Source: Aradus depressus | Taxonomy: Eukaryota > Arthropoda > Insecta > Hemiptera > Aradidae | DNA length: 64,000 nucleotides | Reading direction: 5' to 3' | Assembly (NCBI GenBank): GCA_963662175.1 | Contig: OY759217.1 | Location: 7,442,562 to 7,506,561 of the forward strand | In this document: in pieces, positions 23,193 to 34,240 of the stretch | Position numbering within the stretch: the first letter of the stretch is position 1 | Layout: every line of letters begins with the position of its first letter | Notes under the pieces: generated by a model | Databases searched by the model: none | Told to the model about the DNA's origin: nothing | What the model saw: only the letters and a program-made list of their open reading frames with translations | Program-made: the position numbers and the translations under genes

Positions 23193-23634
23193 TAGGGCCT
23201 TTCCTAGGCCACAACGGATACCGCAGCTAGTAGTGGCTACGATTCAATGCTATGAGTAGTGCCTTTCCCAGGCCACATCGGGTACTGCAGCTAGTAGTGG
23301 CTACGATTCAAAGCTATGAGTAGTGCCTTTCCCAGCCACATCGGATACCGCAGCTAGTAGTGGCTACGATTCAAAGCTATGAGTAGTGCCTTTCCTAGGC
23401 CACATCGGGTACTGCAGCTAGTAGTGGCTACGATTCAATGCTATGAGTAGTGCCTTTCCCAGGCCACATCGGATATCGCAGCTAGTAGTGGCTACGATTC
23501 AAAGCTATGAGTAGTGCCTTTCCTAGGCCACATCGGGTACTGCAGCTAGTAGTGGCTACGATTCAATGCTATGAGTAGTGCCTTTCCCAGGCCACATCGG
23601 ATATCGCAGCTAGTAGTGGTTACAATCCAAATTA
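23193..23634 (+). repeat. 64-bp satellite array, about 7 units
   Basis: The unit contains GAGTAGTGCCTTTCCCAGGC, CACATCGGATATCGCAGC and TAGTAGTGGCTACGATTCAA. It directly abuts the 53-bp array; the junction reads GACAGGCTGAGTAGGGCC. Units alternate between GGGTACTGC and GGATATCGC versions, suggesting 128-bp dimers. Confidence 0.88.
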
Positions 23635-23929
23635 CGTTGTTTTAGGTCAAATGTCTACAGTATGGCAGTGATGTCGAGAAAGATTCATAGCATCAAAAAA
23701 ATCGGGGGTGAGTGGATTCGAATCTCTTAAAATCTTGATCTCAAAACCGAGACAAATTTGTAATAGGTCCTTCCTTAAACTTGTGAAAAAATTAATTAGC
23801 TACTTTTATGATATTCAATTAGAAAGAACTTTTAGCATTTGACAGAATAGGCGCGGTTCGCATGTCTTTCACGCATAAAGTGTCGCTATGTGTAAAACTT
23901 TTCTTTTTGTTACTCTCCCAACTATATGA

Positions 23930-24420
23930 TGTATAGGAGAAATTATGAAATCGGTCAGAAATTCGATGTTGAGTTTTCAAAGGAATTAGGGGGGAGGCTT
24001 AGTACAAAAATACCGTTGAAATGAACGTATTGACACAAAATTTAATATGTTAATTCAAAATCCTTTAGGACGACACATATTAATATTTCGTGGAATCGGC
24101 CGAAGGAAAGTGGGAACAGAGGGGGCGCAACTCAAAAGCTTCAATAACTGCCGATATAATGAATGTTTCGACATAAATTTCATATTTAAATTCAAAATGC
24201 GGTAAGGACGACTAAAGAGAAGAGGGGGTTGGGGAGCAGGTGCAATACAACTACTCAAATACCGTTGAAATAAATGCATCGACACAAAATGTATTATGAG
24301 GATTCGTGATGTTTAGCCCAAACGGTTTCTTCAGCTTGAAGGGCTAAAATTTAATTGATTAATTTTTTTTCCCCATTTTTTATGAATCACTAACAACTTG
24401 GTAGTGACCAACAAAGAACT
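23930..24420 (+). repeat. Dispersed repeat family R (copy d), about four modules
   Basis: Modules of roughly 110 bp share ATGAATG/AACGTATTGACACAAAAT, ..AGGACGAC.., and a G-rich stretch ending in CTCAAAA. It ends near TTGATTAATTTTTTTTCCCC, matching the family's terminal module. Non-coding. Confidence 0.6.
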
Positions 24421-24835
24421 TTTCTATATCAACCACGTTTTTACGATTCTATCGGGTAAGTTATGTGTGCTTCTATGGCTATTTCTGCCTATTCTTAATA
24501 GTGTAACATCCTACTGTTTTCACTTGATTAATTATTGTGTATATTTTGTAACGAATAAATATATGTGAGAAAAGAAAAATAACTAAACAATGCTTAACAC
24601 GAAATGACAAGTGCACAAAGTTCTGGTACATATGTTCCAAGCAGTGAGGCCTGAATTATTACATTTATAACATAGGCACACACTACTCATCCATATACGC
24701 CTAAACGCAAAGAAATATGCAGGTGTCATGGCTTTCATTTAATACTTTTATAAAAATAAGTAACAAATATACAATACAATATATATATAATTTTATTAAT
24801 GTAATAAACAACTTTTGTTTTCTTTGTTGGATAGG

Positions 24836-27382
24836 ATGAAGATACTTGTGTCATTAGCGCTCCTTGTCAGTGGAGGTTGGGCAGCACCTCCTTCAAACGA
24901 TCGGGGGGAAACAGCGCTAAATCCTTCCAACCAGCACCAGAACCAAGGTAGTTCTCCAGGTTACTGGAGTGGCCAGAACAGCGGGCAGACATGGGGAAAT
25001 CAAGCTCCGAGCCAACACAACTACTACCCTCCTGGGATGCAGAGTCAACAGCACCCGGCGAGTTACCCAAGCCACCCGCCGGCCCAGTACCCGCAGAACA
25101 ACCCCGCCCAGGCCATGATGCAGGGTTACCCAAGTCACCCGCCGGCCCAGTACCCGCGGAACAACCCCGCCCAGGACATGATGCAGGGTTACCCAAACCA
25201 ACCGCCGGTCCAGTACTCGCACAACACCCCCGCCCAGGACAGGAGGCATGGTTACCCAAGCCACCCGCCGGTCCCGTACCCGCACAACCCCGCCCAGGAC
25301 ATGATGCAGGGTTACCCAAGCCCCCCGTCGGTCCAGTACCCGCACAACACCCCCGTCCAGAACAGGGGGCATGGTTACCCGAGCCCCCCGCCGGCTCAGT
25401 ACCCGTACAACACCCAGGACAAGAGGTCGAATTTCCCAAGCCATCCGCTGGCCCAGGATCCGTACAGCCCTCCCACTCATCAGAGCCAACCAAGTCACCC
25501 GACTTTCTCAAGCCCACAGCCGGCCCATCAGAGCCAATCAAGTCACCCGACTTTCTCAAGCCCACAGCCGGCCCATCAGAGCCAATCAAGTCACCCGACT
25601 TTCTCAAGCCCACAGCCGGCCCATCAGAGTCATTCAAGCCCCAGTTGGCCGAATCAGCCTCACTTCCCATCTGCTCCAGTGTCTCAAACATGGCCAACCT
25701 CGCCTGGGCCTCCTCCTCACAGCTTCCACACCCCGCCCTATCAACAATCACCAAGTGAACATAGTTTACCCCACCATCACACTCATTCACCAATGCAGTC
25801 AGGACAATCTGGCTTGCAGAATCAGATCCAACCACAACACTATATGTCATACCCACAGAGTCCTGTGCCTCCGCAATACAGTCATCCTAGTTCCTTATCT
25901 CATAGTTCACCCGGTCATTACTCCTTGACCCACCCGCATTTACCATCACCCCATCCGTACAACCCACCAAGTTCATACCACCCGCCACCGCCTACGTACC
26001 ATATCATATATCATCATCCACACCCGTCGAACAGCTATCCGGCCAGCTCACAGCCGCAGCCACTCCATTCAAATGATCACGACTCCCACTCTGAGCACCA
26101 GGAGTCATATCATAATGACTTCCATTCTGGATCATTGTCCCATGAGCAGGAGCTATATCATCACGACTCCCAATCATCCAGTGAGTACGAGCCACATCAT
26201 CATGAATCACACTCTGAGCACCAATCGTCCAGTGAGCACGAGCCACATCATCATGAATCCCACTCTGAGCACAAATCGTCCAGTGAGCACGAGCCACATC
26301 ATGACTCCAACTCTGAGCACCAATCTTCCAGTGAGCACGAGCCACATCATCATGAATCCCACTCTGAGCACGAGGAGCCACATCATCATAAATCCCACTC
26401 TGAGCACGAGGAGCCACATCATCATGAATCCCACTCTCAGCTCCAATTGTCCAGTGAGCACGAACCACATCATCATGAATCCCACTCCAAACACTCTTCA
26501 CCGGCCAAGTCTCATAACCCCTTCCAGCATCCTCCACCACACTCAACATCACCTATAATCTACATTATCAATAACCAACCAGGTGATTCTAGCATACTCC
26601 CTCAGCATCTACTGCAAAATGTACGTAATCCAAACCATCCACAAACGCTATCAAACCTAGAGCATCCGAAAAAAGAAGAGCATAGCCCATCCAGCTCTTC
26701 AACCCCACACCCTCACCCCTCGTCCAGCGAACAGGATCACACATCCTCACACAAAGTTGCAGATTCATCTGAGCATGGCCACCCAACTGAACATCAGCCG
26801 GAAAATGACCATATTTCACCTCATACACTGACTGATAAACAACATGACCATATAGAGTCAGGCTCGTCTGAACATTCTAGCTCATCTTCAGAGCCCAATA
26901 CCCCAAGCTCTGGAGGTGAACATCAGTTAAATAATCAGTCTGGTGAAAAGATGGGACAAGTTGATCACATTGGTTCGCCTGACCAGCCCAAATCGGCATC
27001 TCAACAAGATCACCCACAGCCCCACTCTGAGGAAAGTACGAAACAAGAAAAACCAAACAGGGGACATTCTCCGGAACCTCAGCATGGTTCAAGTGCTCAG
27101 CACGGGAATCAGCAGATACCTTCCCATCCAACATATCAACAGACTTCACCTTGGCAACACCAACCTCCACAAATGTTGCCAAATTACGGTGCGGACTATC
27201 ATCCATATTCGCCACAACAAGCGATTATGCCTTGGGAGGAGCAGCATCCATTGATGCACCATCCAGACGCATGGGGCGCCCTGTCTCACCCCGGTGAGCC
27301 GCATGAGGCTGATCCATACTCCGAATGGCCACATTACCCATACATGGACGAAGCCCTCCATCCTCAATACCAACATTATTGA
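24836..27382 (+). CDS. Secreted Pro/His/Ser/Gln-rich repetitive protein
   Basis: 848 aa from the ATG at 24836, which lies two bases after an acceptor-like TTTCTTTGTTGGATAG; an upstream non-coding exon is likely. Signal peptide: MKILVSLALLVSGGWA, cleavage before APP. Four low-complexity zones follow: about six imperfect repeats of 22-23 residues built on GYPSHPPAQYP (25060-25440); three 16-residue repeats of HQSQSSHPTFSSPQPA (25480-25640); a His/Glu/Ser zone with many SSEHEPHHHESHSEH-type repeats (26150-26490); and a Ser/His/Gln tail ending in Pro/Tyr/His (EWPHYPYMD). An IIYIINNQPGDSS motif recalls IYLNNPNSP of the 8301 protein, and layout and acceptor position also match, so the two may be old paralogues. 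The His clusters could bind metal ions. No named family recognised. Confidence 0.85.
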   Translation: MKILVSLALLVSGGWAAPPSNDRGETALNPSNQHQNQGSSPGYWSGQNSGQTWGNQAPSQHNYYPPGMQSQQHPASYPSHPPAQYPQNNPAQAMMQGYPSHPPAQYPRNNPAQDMMQGYPNQPPVQYSHNTPAQDRRHGYPSHPPVPYPHNPAQDMMQGYPSPPSVQYPHNTPVQNRGHGYPSPPPAQYPYNTQDKRSNFPSHPLAQDPYSPPTHQSQPSHPTFSSPQPAHQSQSSHPTFSSPQPAHQSQSSHPTFSSPQPAHQSHSSPSWPNQPHFPSAPVSQTWPTSPGPPPHSFHTPPYQQSPSEHSLPHHHTHSPMQSGQSGLQNQIQPQHYMSYPQSPVPPQYSHPSSLSHSSPGHYSLTHPHLPSPHPYNPPSSYHPPPPTYHIIYHHPHPSNSYPASSQPQPLHSNDHDSHSEHQESYHNDFHSGSLSHEQELYHHDSQSSSEYEPHHHESHSEHQSSSEHEPHHHESHSEHKSSSEHEPHHDSNSEHQSSSEHEPHHHESHSEHEEPHHHKSHSEHEEPHHHESHSQLQLSSEHEPHHHESHSKHSSPAKSHNPFQHPPPHSTSPIIYIINNQPGDSSILPQHLLQNVRNPNHPQTLSNLEHPKKEEHSPSSSSTPHPHPSSSEQDHTSSHKVADSSEHGHPTEHQPENDHISPHTLTDKQHDHIESGSSEHSSSSSEPNTPSSGGEHQLNNQSGEKMGQVDHIGSPDQPKSASQQDHPQPHSEESTKQEKPNRGHSPEPQHGSSAQHGNQQIPSHPTYQQTSPWQHQPPQMLPNYGADYHPYSPQQAIMPWEEQHPLMHHPDAWGALSHPGEPHEADPYSEWPHYPYMDEALHPQYQHY

Positions 27383-27702
27383 TAACCTGCCTGGGAACAT
27401 GACTATACCCATTTAGTCTTGCTTTTTCTAAGTGTTAAGTCTTCAATAATCATAATGCGAAATAGCTTTTTTTTCTCTTTTTGAAAAATAGGTTCTACAA
27501 TCTCTATTCTCCTGGACTTACTTTGTCTCAGAGCTATGACACCACAAGCAGCACACATAAAGTTAAAATTTCTCATAGCCTTGACCGAGTTTTATGAGTT
27601 AAGATTTAACTTTTGTTCAAGAGTAATACAATAATTAAAGGTTAACAGAAACAAGGCAGAAAGTTTCATTATTGATAAATCTCTTTTAAATTATATACAG
27701 TT

Positions 27703-27708
27703 AATAAA
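27703..27708 (+). other. Candidate poly(A) signal of the 24836 gene
   Basis: AATAAA about 320 bases after the stop, followed by TTTGTTGATTATTCCGTTTT, a U/GU-rich downstream element. No better signal lies closer to the stop. Confidence 0.5.
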
Positions 27709-27977
27709 GTTTGTTGATTATTCCGTTTTTTAATTTATTTAAATTCCTTGACCGGGTCAAAATTATGTAAATTTTCCATTTTTAGTTTATAATATGTTGG
27801 ACAAATTTTCTATAAACGGATGATGATAATGAAGTAAAAACTGGTACGCATATATATTCTACAACTCAAAAGAGAAAACGTAATAAATGCATGATTAGTT
27901 TGATTCGAACAGGACCTTAGGCCGCAAACAATGGTAAATGGCAAACAAAGTAAATATTTCAAAGGAAATTCAAAACA

Positions 27978-28122
27978 GTCTATGCTCCGTATGTATACAA
28001 ACAGTATGTGCTCCGTATGTATACAAACAGTATATGCTCCGTATGTATACAAACAGTATGTGCTCCGCATGTATACAAACAGTATGTGCTCCGTATGTAC
28101 ACAAACAGTATACGATCCGTAT
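27978..28122 (+). repeat. 26-bp tandem repeat, about 5-6 units
   Basis: The unit is GTGCTCCGTATGTATACAAA plus CAGTAT, period 26 (GCTCCG at 27984, 28010 and onward). Each unit contains the self-complementary GTATAC. Confidence 0.85.
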
Positions 28123-29390
28123 AATATTTTGAATTTTCTTTGATATATTTACTTTAAAAAAAGTTCTACACAACTTGTTTTGAGACTTTTACGTTTTTAA
28201 TATTGTCTTTCACCACTCATTCTACCCTTAATTTGCCGTTGTTGAGGAAGTTTAGGCTATTTGCACTTAAATGACTACTCAACGAGCATAACATTTTATT
28301 GTACCTGTGGTTATAGCAATTCCAGAGACGAACGCTCAGAATAGCACGTTTACTCTTCTTTCTTGGAATCTTTAATCTTCTAGAAATTCACTAACAGATC
28401 AATTTTAGTTATTGTTTTTTCTAAATGGCAGCGAAAGTGTATTAACATATCTGTCATTATTATTCTACTTATCCAGATATGCGCAGTATAGAGAATATGT
28501 TGTAATCTGTTAAAAATTCGATGTTGATTTTTCACCAGATCCTGAATCTGTTGAATAGGTACATCTGATCTTGTCTTATGGGTACTTGCAAATGAAATTT
28601 GTATCTAAACTGTTTTTTCTCTTGCAAGCAACCGTGTGATAAGACGTACATATTCCATCTCAGCTACAGCTCGTGGTTAGTACTGTTAAATCAAACAATT
28701 ATGGTACGTCTATAATCGTATGACACCAATATCAACCAAAAGGAAGTTAACATAACCCGACAAGAGTAACAACTTGGAAAGTTACATTGTAAAATCCCAT
28801 TTTAAATTATTCATATAACACCAATTCCGCCCGAAGCCATTAGGTTTTTGATATGACAAAGTTGAAGCCTGGACGTGAGACAATTACCAACTATAGCACC
28901 AATATATAAGGGTATAACCTGACATGGGTAACCAGCCGGAAGGTGACGTTTCAAGTAAAGTTTCTCATATAACATTTCATTCTAACCGTTTATACAAATA
29001 AAGAAATTAGCGAAAAAAAATTGATAAATTGAGATGTTTCTTTATGGCTTTGTTTACTTTTTAATCTCTGGCTACACTTCATTAGATCGGATCTCAACAA
29101 CATTATCAAAAGACACACTAAACCTGTTTTTTTAGGAAAATATGTCTTCGTTCGTATCATTGAAGTGAATAATATCTGTTACTATTGAGGAAAGAATCGT
29201 CAAAAAAATGTCGTTTTCTCATATTTCTCCGATCGAACGTTTTTGATACGGAAGGATGGTGTTAGGTCTGTTGACATGTCCCAAGCCAGCTATATATCTT
29301 TCTTCTAGAGGGTCCTCTAGCTGAGAACTAAACGGCGAGAAACTCCTATTTTTCACGTCAAGTAAATAGAAGTATGGCTGTTCGCCTTAT
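28123..29390. other. Intergenic, no gene seen
   Basis: AT-rich, no ORF of note, no recognised repeat. A weak family-R-like phrase (AAAAATTCGATGTTGATTTT) occurs near 28510. Confidence 0.45.
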
Positions 29391-29675
29391 TTATTTTTAC
29401 ATAATGAGGGCGAAACGCAATCGGATATATTAATAATGTGGTCGTAGCGTACTCAAATGTGTTATGTATCTTGATTGAAACTATTATTTTTACATAATGA
29501 GGGCGAAACGCAACCGGATATATTAATAATGTGGTCGTACCGTACTCAAATGTGTTATGTATCTTGATTGAAACTATTATTTTTACATAATGAGGGCGAA
29601 ACGCAACCGGATATATTAATAATGTGGTCGTAGCGTACTCAAATGTGTTATGTATCTTGATTGAAATTATTATTA
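29391..29675 (+). repeat. 93-bp tandem repeat, three units
   Basis: ATAATGAGGGCGAAACGCAA starts units at 29401, 29494 and 29587, an exact 93-bp period. Units differ at one or two positions (AATCGG/AACCGG; GTAGCG/GTACCG), so the expansion is recent. Confidence 0.88.
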
Positions 29676-30600
29676 TTTTTACATTTTATTTTCATATTAT
29701 TTTTTTAAAACTTTTCCCATTTTAGCCGCTCCATACAATTGTGTTGGACCGTTGGTAGAGCCGGTCCTTCTAACACCAGTTAGGGTTGCTTCTCAGATGC
29801 CCTAACGATGAAAGGTTGGTCCTCATCCTCTAACTTTCAAAGAATTTTAATTTTTGAATGCACAATAATAAAAGTATTCATTTTAAAAACATTTTATTTT
29901 ACCAATCTAAAATGTTATCTTTTTGACACGAGAGCCGTGTAAACACTCGGGATTGGGTTTAAGTGGCAAATTTGACCTCCGGAGATAAATTTCATTCACT
30001 GGGGAAGTTCAGTGCTTTTAGAGAAGTTTAGAAGAAATATTAAAAAGTTTCTTTATAGTTTTTTATATCAAAATTTTATTTCCATAAATTTTCAGGAAAT
30101 CTCAAACTGAAGTTTGATCAACTGGAAATCACAAGAAAAAAAAAGGTGATTGCACTTTTATCTTTATTTTATTTTAAATAATAAAATGTACTGTTTAAAG
30201 TATAAACTCATTTTTACATGGGTGCCCCCGTTTGCAGTAGACAAACTTTGGGTACTTGTAGGATATTTAATTTTGAGTAAAAAGTAATAAAAGATAGATC
30301 CATGGTTATGTGACACATCGATTAAAAGGTATTTACGAGGGGATTTAGAAGGAAGGATATCTGACATGTACCAACTTTTACAGGAGCATAAAAAGTTTTC
30401 TATTTTGAATAATTATAAACTTAAAATTCCATTTTTTTTTTTAGTACTTCACATTTCACGTAGAAAATGTGCACTCAAGATAGAAACGTAGCCAAAGATT
30501 CGGATGAAAATAAAGGCAGGAACATTTATCTTCGAATAAATTTCTGTCAATGTTGTAAATAAAAACTAAGAACCTGTTTAACATAATTAATTATTAAAAT
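29676..30600. other. Intergenic, no gene seen
   Basis: AT-rich. A short GC-richer patch at 29730-29825 (GTTGGTAGAGCCGGTCC ... GCCCTAACGATGAAAGGTTG) could be an unrecognised repeat. No ORF of note. Confidence 0.4.
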
Positions 30601-30960
30601 ATATTTATATTTATAAATTAATATTGTCTAATTCTACAAAAATGTATATAGTGCCTACCGGTTTCGGCTTACGACATTGTCAGCACAGGGTTCAAAAGGG
30701 ACTTTGTGCTGACGGTGCCGTAAGCCGAAACAAGTACACTATGCATATATTTTTGTCGAATTAAGCAATATAAAAGTTAATCAAGTTCTTGGTTTTTATT
30801 TAGGAACATTTCTGAAATTTATAAATATGGTTCACACTCAGCAAACTGAATTATATTATAACTATATCTGACGATGATGTATTGCCGAAACCAGTATTTG
30901 TTAAACATTTTTGTTGAATAGACTATATTTCAAAAAGAACTTTGTTTTATTTATTTAAGT
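30600..30960. mobile_element. Penelope-like terminal sequence with hammerhead-like motifs
   Basis: At 30656-30690 (-) and 30708-30740 (+) two inverted motifs read CTGAC.., then GTAAGCCGAAAC and GTA. A third at 30868-30896 (+) reads CTGACGATGATGTATTGCCG then AAACCAGTA. The pattern CTGANGA / short hairpin / GAAAC / NNGTA is the hammerhead core found in Penelope-like retroelement ends. The first two are degenerate at one core base each; the third keeps CTGACGA and GAAA but has a weak helix II. The flanking ATATAAAAGTTAA..CAAGTTCTTGGTTTTTATTTA recurs at 60085-60125. No RT or GIY-YIG ORF is present. Confidence 0.5.
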
Positions 30961-31299
30961 TTTTAGTGTTGTTCAGTTAGTAATTATAAAAATAAGTTTT
31001 AAGTTCAAATATTAGAAAGAAAAAAATAGTTCAAAACATAAGTTTTTCAAAGGGATAACAGCGGTGCCTGAACCTAGTGTGACAAGCTGAATTTGAGCCA
31101 TCCACACCCTAAGAAAAACTTCTACTGCCACTGAAATTTAAGTTACCTGCGGTCTTGTAAGTGACGAAGTACAATAAAGTTAATATTTTTTATATACATG
31201 AGGAAGGATGCAGGTAGTCAGTACAATACCGCTTCCTTGAAACACCCTCATATAGATTAAAATTGTTTATTTACAACTATGTATAAACAGTATATATCA

Positions 31300-32250
31300 A
31301 GCAAATGTGATACATCAATAAATAATTGTCGTGGATATTGAAAGAGAAATCATTCAAAAATGTCACTCCAGTCAGTATCTTGTAATAATCAGTGGATGAG
31401 AGAAATGGAAATTAAAATATATAAATTTAAAAAAAAACTAGTTAAATTAAAAAAGAAAGCTATGGCATAAAAAGTGTGTAGATGATTCAGTCTTCAATCA
31501 AGAAGTAGGTCTCGAAGCCATTGCCGCTTCAGTCTCCAAACATGAACATTGGGAAGAGTTATTGTCGCAAGTCCGCGGACTAAAGGATTAGAGTGAAAGG
31601 AAACGGTAGAATGGAATTTTCTGTAGCGGGATTTAATAACATCCCTTACAAAGGGAAACTGTATTGTGAAGGATAGCATTAGAGACGTAGAATGGAGCGT
31701 TCGTGATTTTACGGATTGTAGGGTTTGGATTCTATAAGAATTCGAAGGTTTAGTTGGACCCCAGAGTTCAGCTCCATACGCCCATATTGGCTTCAGTAAT
31801 TAGTAGTAAATGAGTCGTAGAAAAAGTCGTAATAAGAAAGTAATAAGTCGTAGTAGAAAAAGTCGTAATAAGAGTTTGTATCGTCGATGAAGTTCTTGTC
31901 TTTTAAGTCTAATATGAGGATTCCATGTCAGGCGTCTGTAAATAAATAACCCAAGGTAGCAGACCCGATTCCCAACGGGAAGGGGTGTGTTATAAAGAGT
32001 GACAGGAGGACTTGTGATGTGTACATTTCTTATCATTGACCTTGATCCTCCACCTGCGGAACCATGTTTCAATGTGGATCATTGTCTGAGGAAAGGATGG
32101 AGGTGTCATCCGCAAAGCGCACAGCAAGGATGTCGGGAGTCTATACTGTAGATAGTGGTCTATAGGGAATGGCAGCTAGGATACCTTCTTGAGGAACACC
32201 AGCTAGCTGAGGAAGGAAGCAGGATTGTGCACTACCATGATGAACACACT
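31300..32250 (-). pseudogene. jockey-like element, RT palm to 3' UTR (decayed)
   Basis: Reading the - strand: near 32112-32130 the sequence gives DILAVRFADDTSI (FADD polymerase site). 31800-32072 gives RVCYLGLFIYRRLTWNPHIR. 31494-31679 gives FVRDVIKSRYRKF ... NPLVRGLATITLPN ... LKRQWLRDLLLD and stop, the ORF2 C-terminus. 31800-31880 has a local GTCGTAATAAG expansion. Frames are broken. The 31310-31950 part repeats at 18600-19180. Confidence 0.8.
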
Positions 32251-32404
32251 AGTCATAATATGAATATATTATAGATTTGAAGTTCAAAATTTTGCACCAG
32301 ACGCGACGTTTACTTTTCCAGAAAGTGAATTTTGTTGTTAGTTGACATATTTGGAAAACACTCAAAATGTTCTACCTTTACAAAAAATGAAAAAAAAATT
32401 CTGA

Positions 32405-32800
32405 AAAAATTCTCGATGGAATGAATGTATCGACACAAAATCTTATATATGTATGGAACAAATCGATCAAAGGTAAGGGGGTTAGGTGGGAGGCTCAACA
32501 CAAAACTTTAATAACTGTCGGTAGAATGAATGTATCGACACAAAATCTTATATATGTATCGAACAAATCGATCAAAGGGAAGGGGGTTAGGTGGGAGGCT
32601 CAACACAAAACTTTAATAACTGTCGGTAGAATGAATGTATCGACACAAAATCTTATATATGTATCAAACAAATCGATCAAAGGGAGGGGGGTTAGGTGGT
32701 GGGAGGCTCAACACAAAACTTCAATAACTGTCGGTAGAATGAATGTATCGACACAAAATTCATATGTGAATTCAAAACTCCATAAGGACGACACATAATT
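32405..32800 (+). repeat. 105-bp tandem array of a family R module
   Basis: ATGAATGTATCGACACAAAA starts units at 32421, 32526, 32631 and 32739 (periods 105, 105, 108). Each unit carries AAATCGATCAAAGGGAAGGG and CTCAACACAAAACTTTAATA. The same phrases occur singly in family R copies elsewhere, so one module has been amplified here. The period is divisible by three, so a repetitive ORF runs through, but there is no sign of coding. Confidence 0.85.
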
Positions 32801-33490
32801 TTTCAGCTACCATCTCCAGACACGACTTAACAAATACAGTATTTGAACGTGGTAGCAATACCGAAAGACTCCCATATATTATATATATTTTATGAAATAG
32901 ACATACCTAATTTAAAAAAAAAATAAGTTTTTCTTTATTTTTTATTAACGGTTTCACAATATTTAGGCAGAATATGTTGAGTATCATTATAAATTTTGTA
33001 AATTGTGGCATTCAGCACATGTTACAAGTTTGTTAAGGTTCTAACCCTAATTCTCCAGAAAGGGACAGACTTTTAAAATGAAAATCCATTCACACATCGT
33101 GTCCGCAGATTCTGTGACTCAAAAATATAATTTTGTAAAAGAAACAAAAAACAAAAAATTGTTTTATTTTTATTCCAAAAGGAACTATCATTTCATCAAT
33201 ACTTGTTATGCCACATTTTTACAAATTAACCTAATATTCTGCTGAAAAAATAATTTTTCAGTTCCCTTGCGATCTGCAAAAAAAGCGCCATGAGGGCTGC
33301 ATGCTTTATAACGTTATTGGCCTGGTTGGATGTTAATTCCAGTAATATAAATTATTTCGGCTGTACAAAACACTTGAGCGAAGAAAAGTCTCGCAATGAG
33401 CCTGAAAGGTATTTATGAATTTGGTTATTTACGAAACAGAACAACGCACACTAACAAGAATGTGTATTTAGTCAGTTGAGGATTAAATAT
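32801..33490. other. Intergenic, no gene seen
   Basis: AT-rich without notable ORFs or repeats. Confidence 0.4.
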
Positions 33491-33494
33491 AAAA

Positions 33495-34240
33495 AAAAAC
33501 TATATATGGGTTCTGGCCAACACATATCTTTATTATACCAACTATATTTTTACAGATGTGATGTATTATCTCTTTTCTCCCTTCCTTCCCCTCAGAGACT
33601 TTTTAAATTATTTTCTCCCTAATATCAAATTACTAAGGCATTACTAAGTGTTGGAAAAACACTCAGAATTATTCTGTGCAATGAAACAAAGAAAAACTGA
33701 AGCCAACACATGACTTTTTTTTTACTCAGTTTGAAATTAGAGAAAAATGAATTTGGGAGGTAGGAGTTAGTTATTATAACTAAGTTAGTTATTATAACTT
33801 ATATAGTTATTATAACTTATATAGTTAGTTATTATAACTCTTGCCAGGGCTTTAACTACAAGGTCATATCGCCTACTACCAGAGCTCTCTTTCGTCACTC
33901 TGGTGGACACGAGCCAGACTCTTCTACTGTGGGAGTCCTATATTTTGCCTACCTAGGTTTATGCATCTAGGTTAGGGGTCTTTAACGAATACCTGACATC
34001 GTACAGGCTCAGGACTATCGCTTAACGTCCCATCCGAATGACGGCGAGCTCAAGGTTTTGTCCCAGATAAAAAAATCTTAGGGCCTCGGCGGGGTTTCGA
34101 ATCCGCGATCTTGAGCTCAGTAGGCAAGCACGCGTACCACTGAGCTACCGGCGTCCTCAATTGGGAGGCAATAGATGTGAGAAGGACTGACCTGTAAAAA
34201 CATGATCGGTACAAGAAAGTCCTATATTGGCCACAACATA
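33495..34240. mobile_element. MITE-like element, copy 2, with a SINE inserted
   Basis: Internal stretches match the element at 4717-5434: ACACTCAGAATTATTCTGTG, GAAACAAAGAAAAACTGA, AATTTGGGAGG, and the end GTACAAGAAAGTCCTATATT then GGCCACA. The ends are less well preserved than in copy 1. A family S SINE interrupts it. Confidence 0.5.
33775..34165 (-). mobile_element. tRNA-derived SINE (family S) inside the MITE-like element
   Basis: The - strand head GGACGCCGGTAGCTCAGTGG and B box GCGGATTCGAAACC lie at 34085-34158. The body matches 15492-15832. The tail is a run of TTATTATAACTTATATAG-like units (33775-33840). Near-identical AATTTGGGAGG / AATTGGGAGG flank it at about 33750 and 34160, a plausible target duplication. 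Confidence 0.8.

Noticed and set aside
24867..26558. Long ORFs of 160-330 codons in other frames and on the other strand of the 24836 gene
   Set aside because: They are shadows of GC-rich tandem repeats that keep several frames open; no signal peptide, start context or motif of their own.
32421..32798. 125-codon repetitive ORF
   Set aside because: It follows the 105-bp family R array; the same modules elsewhere are non-coding with stops.
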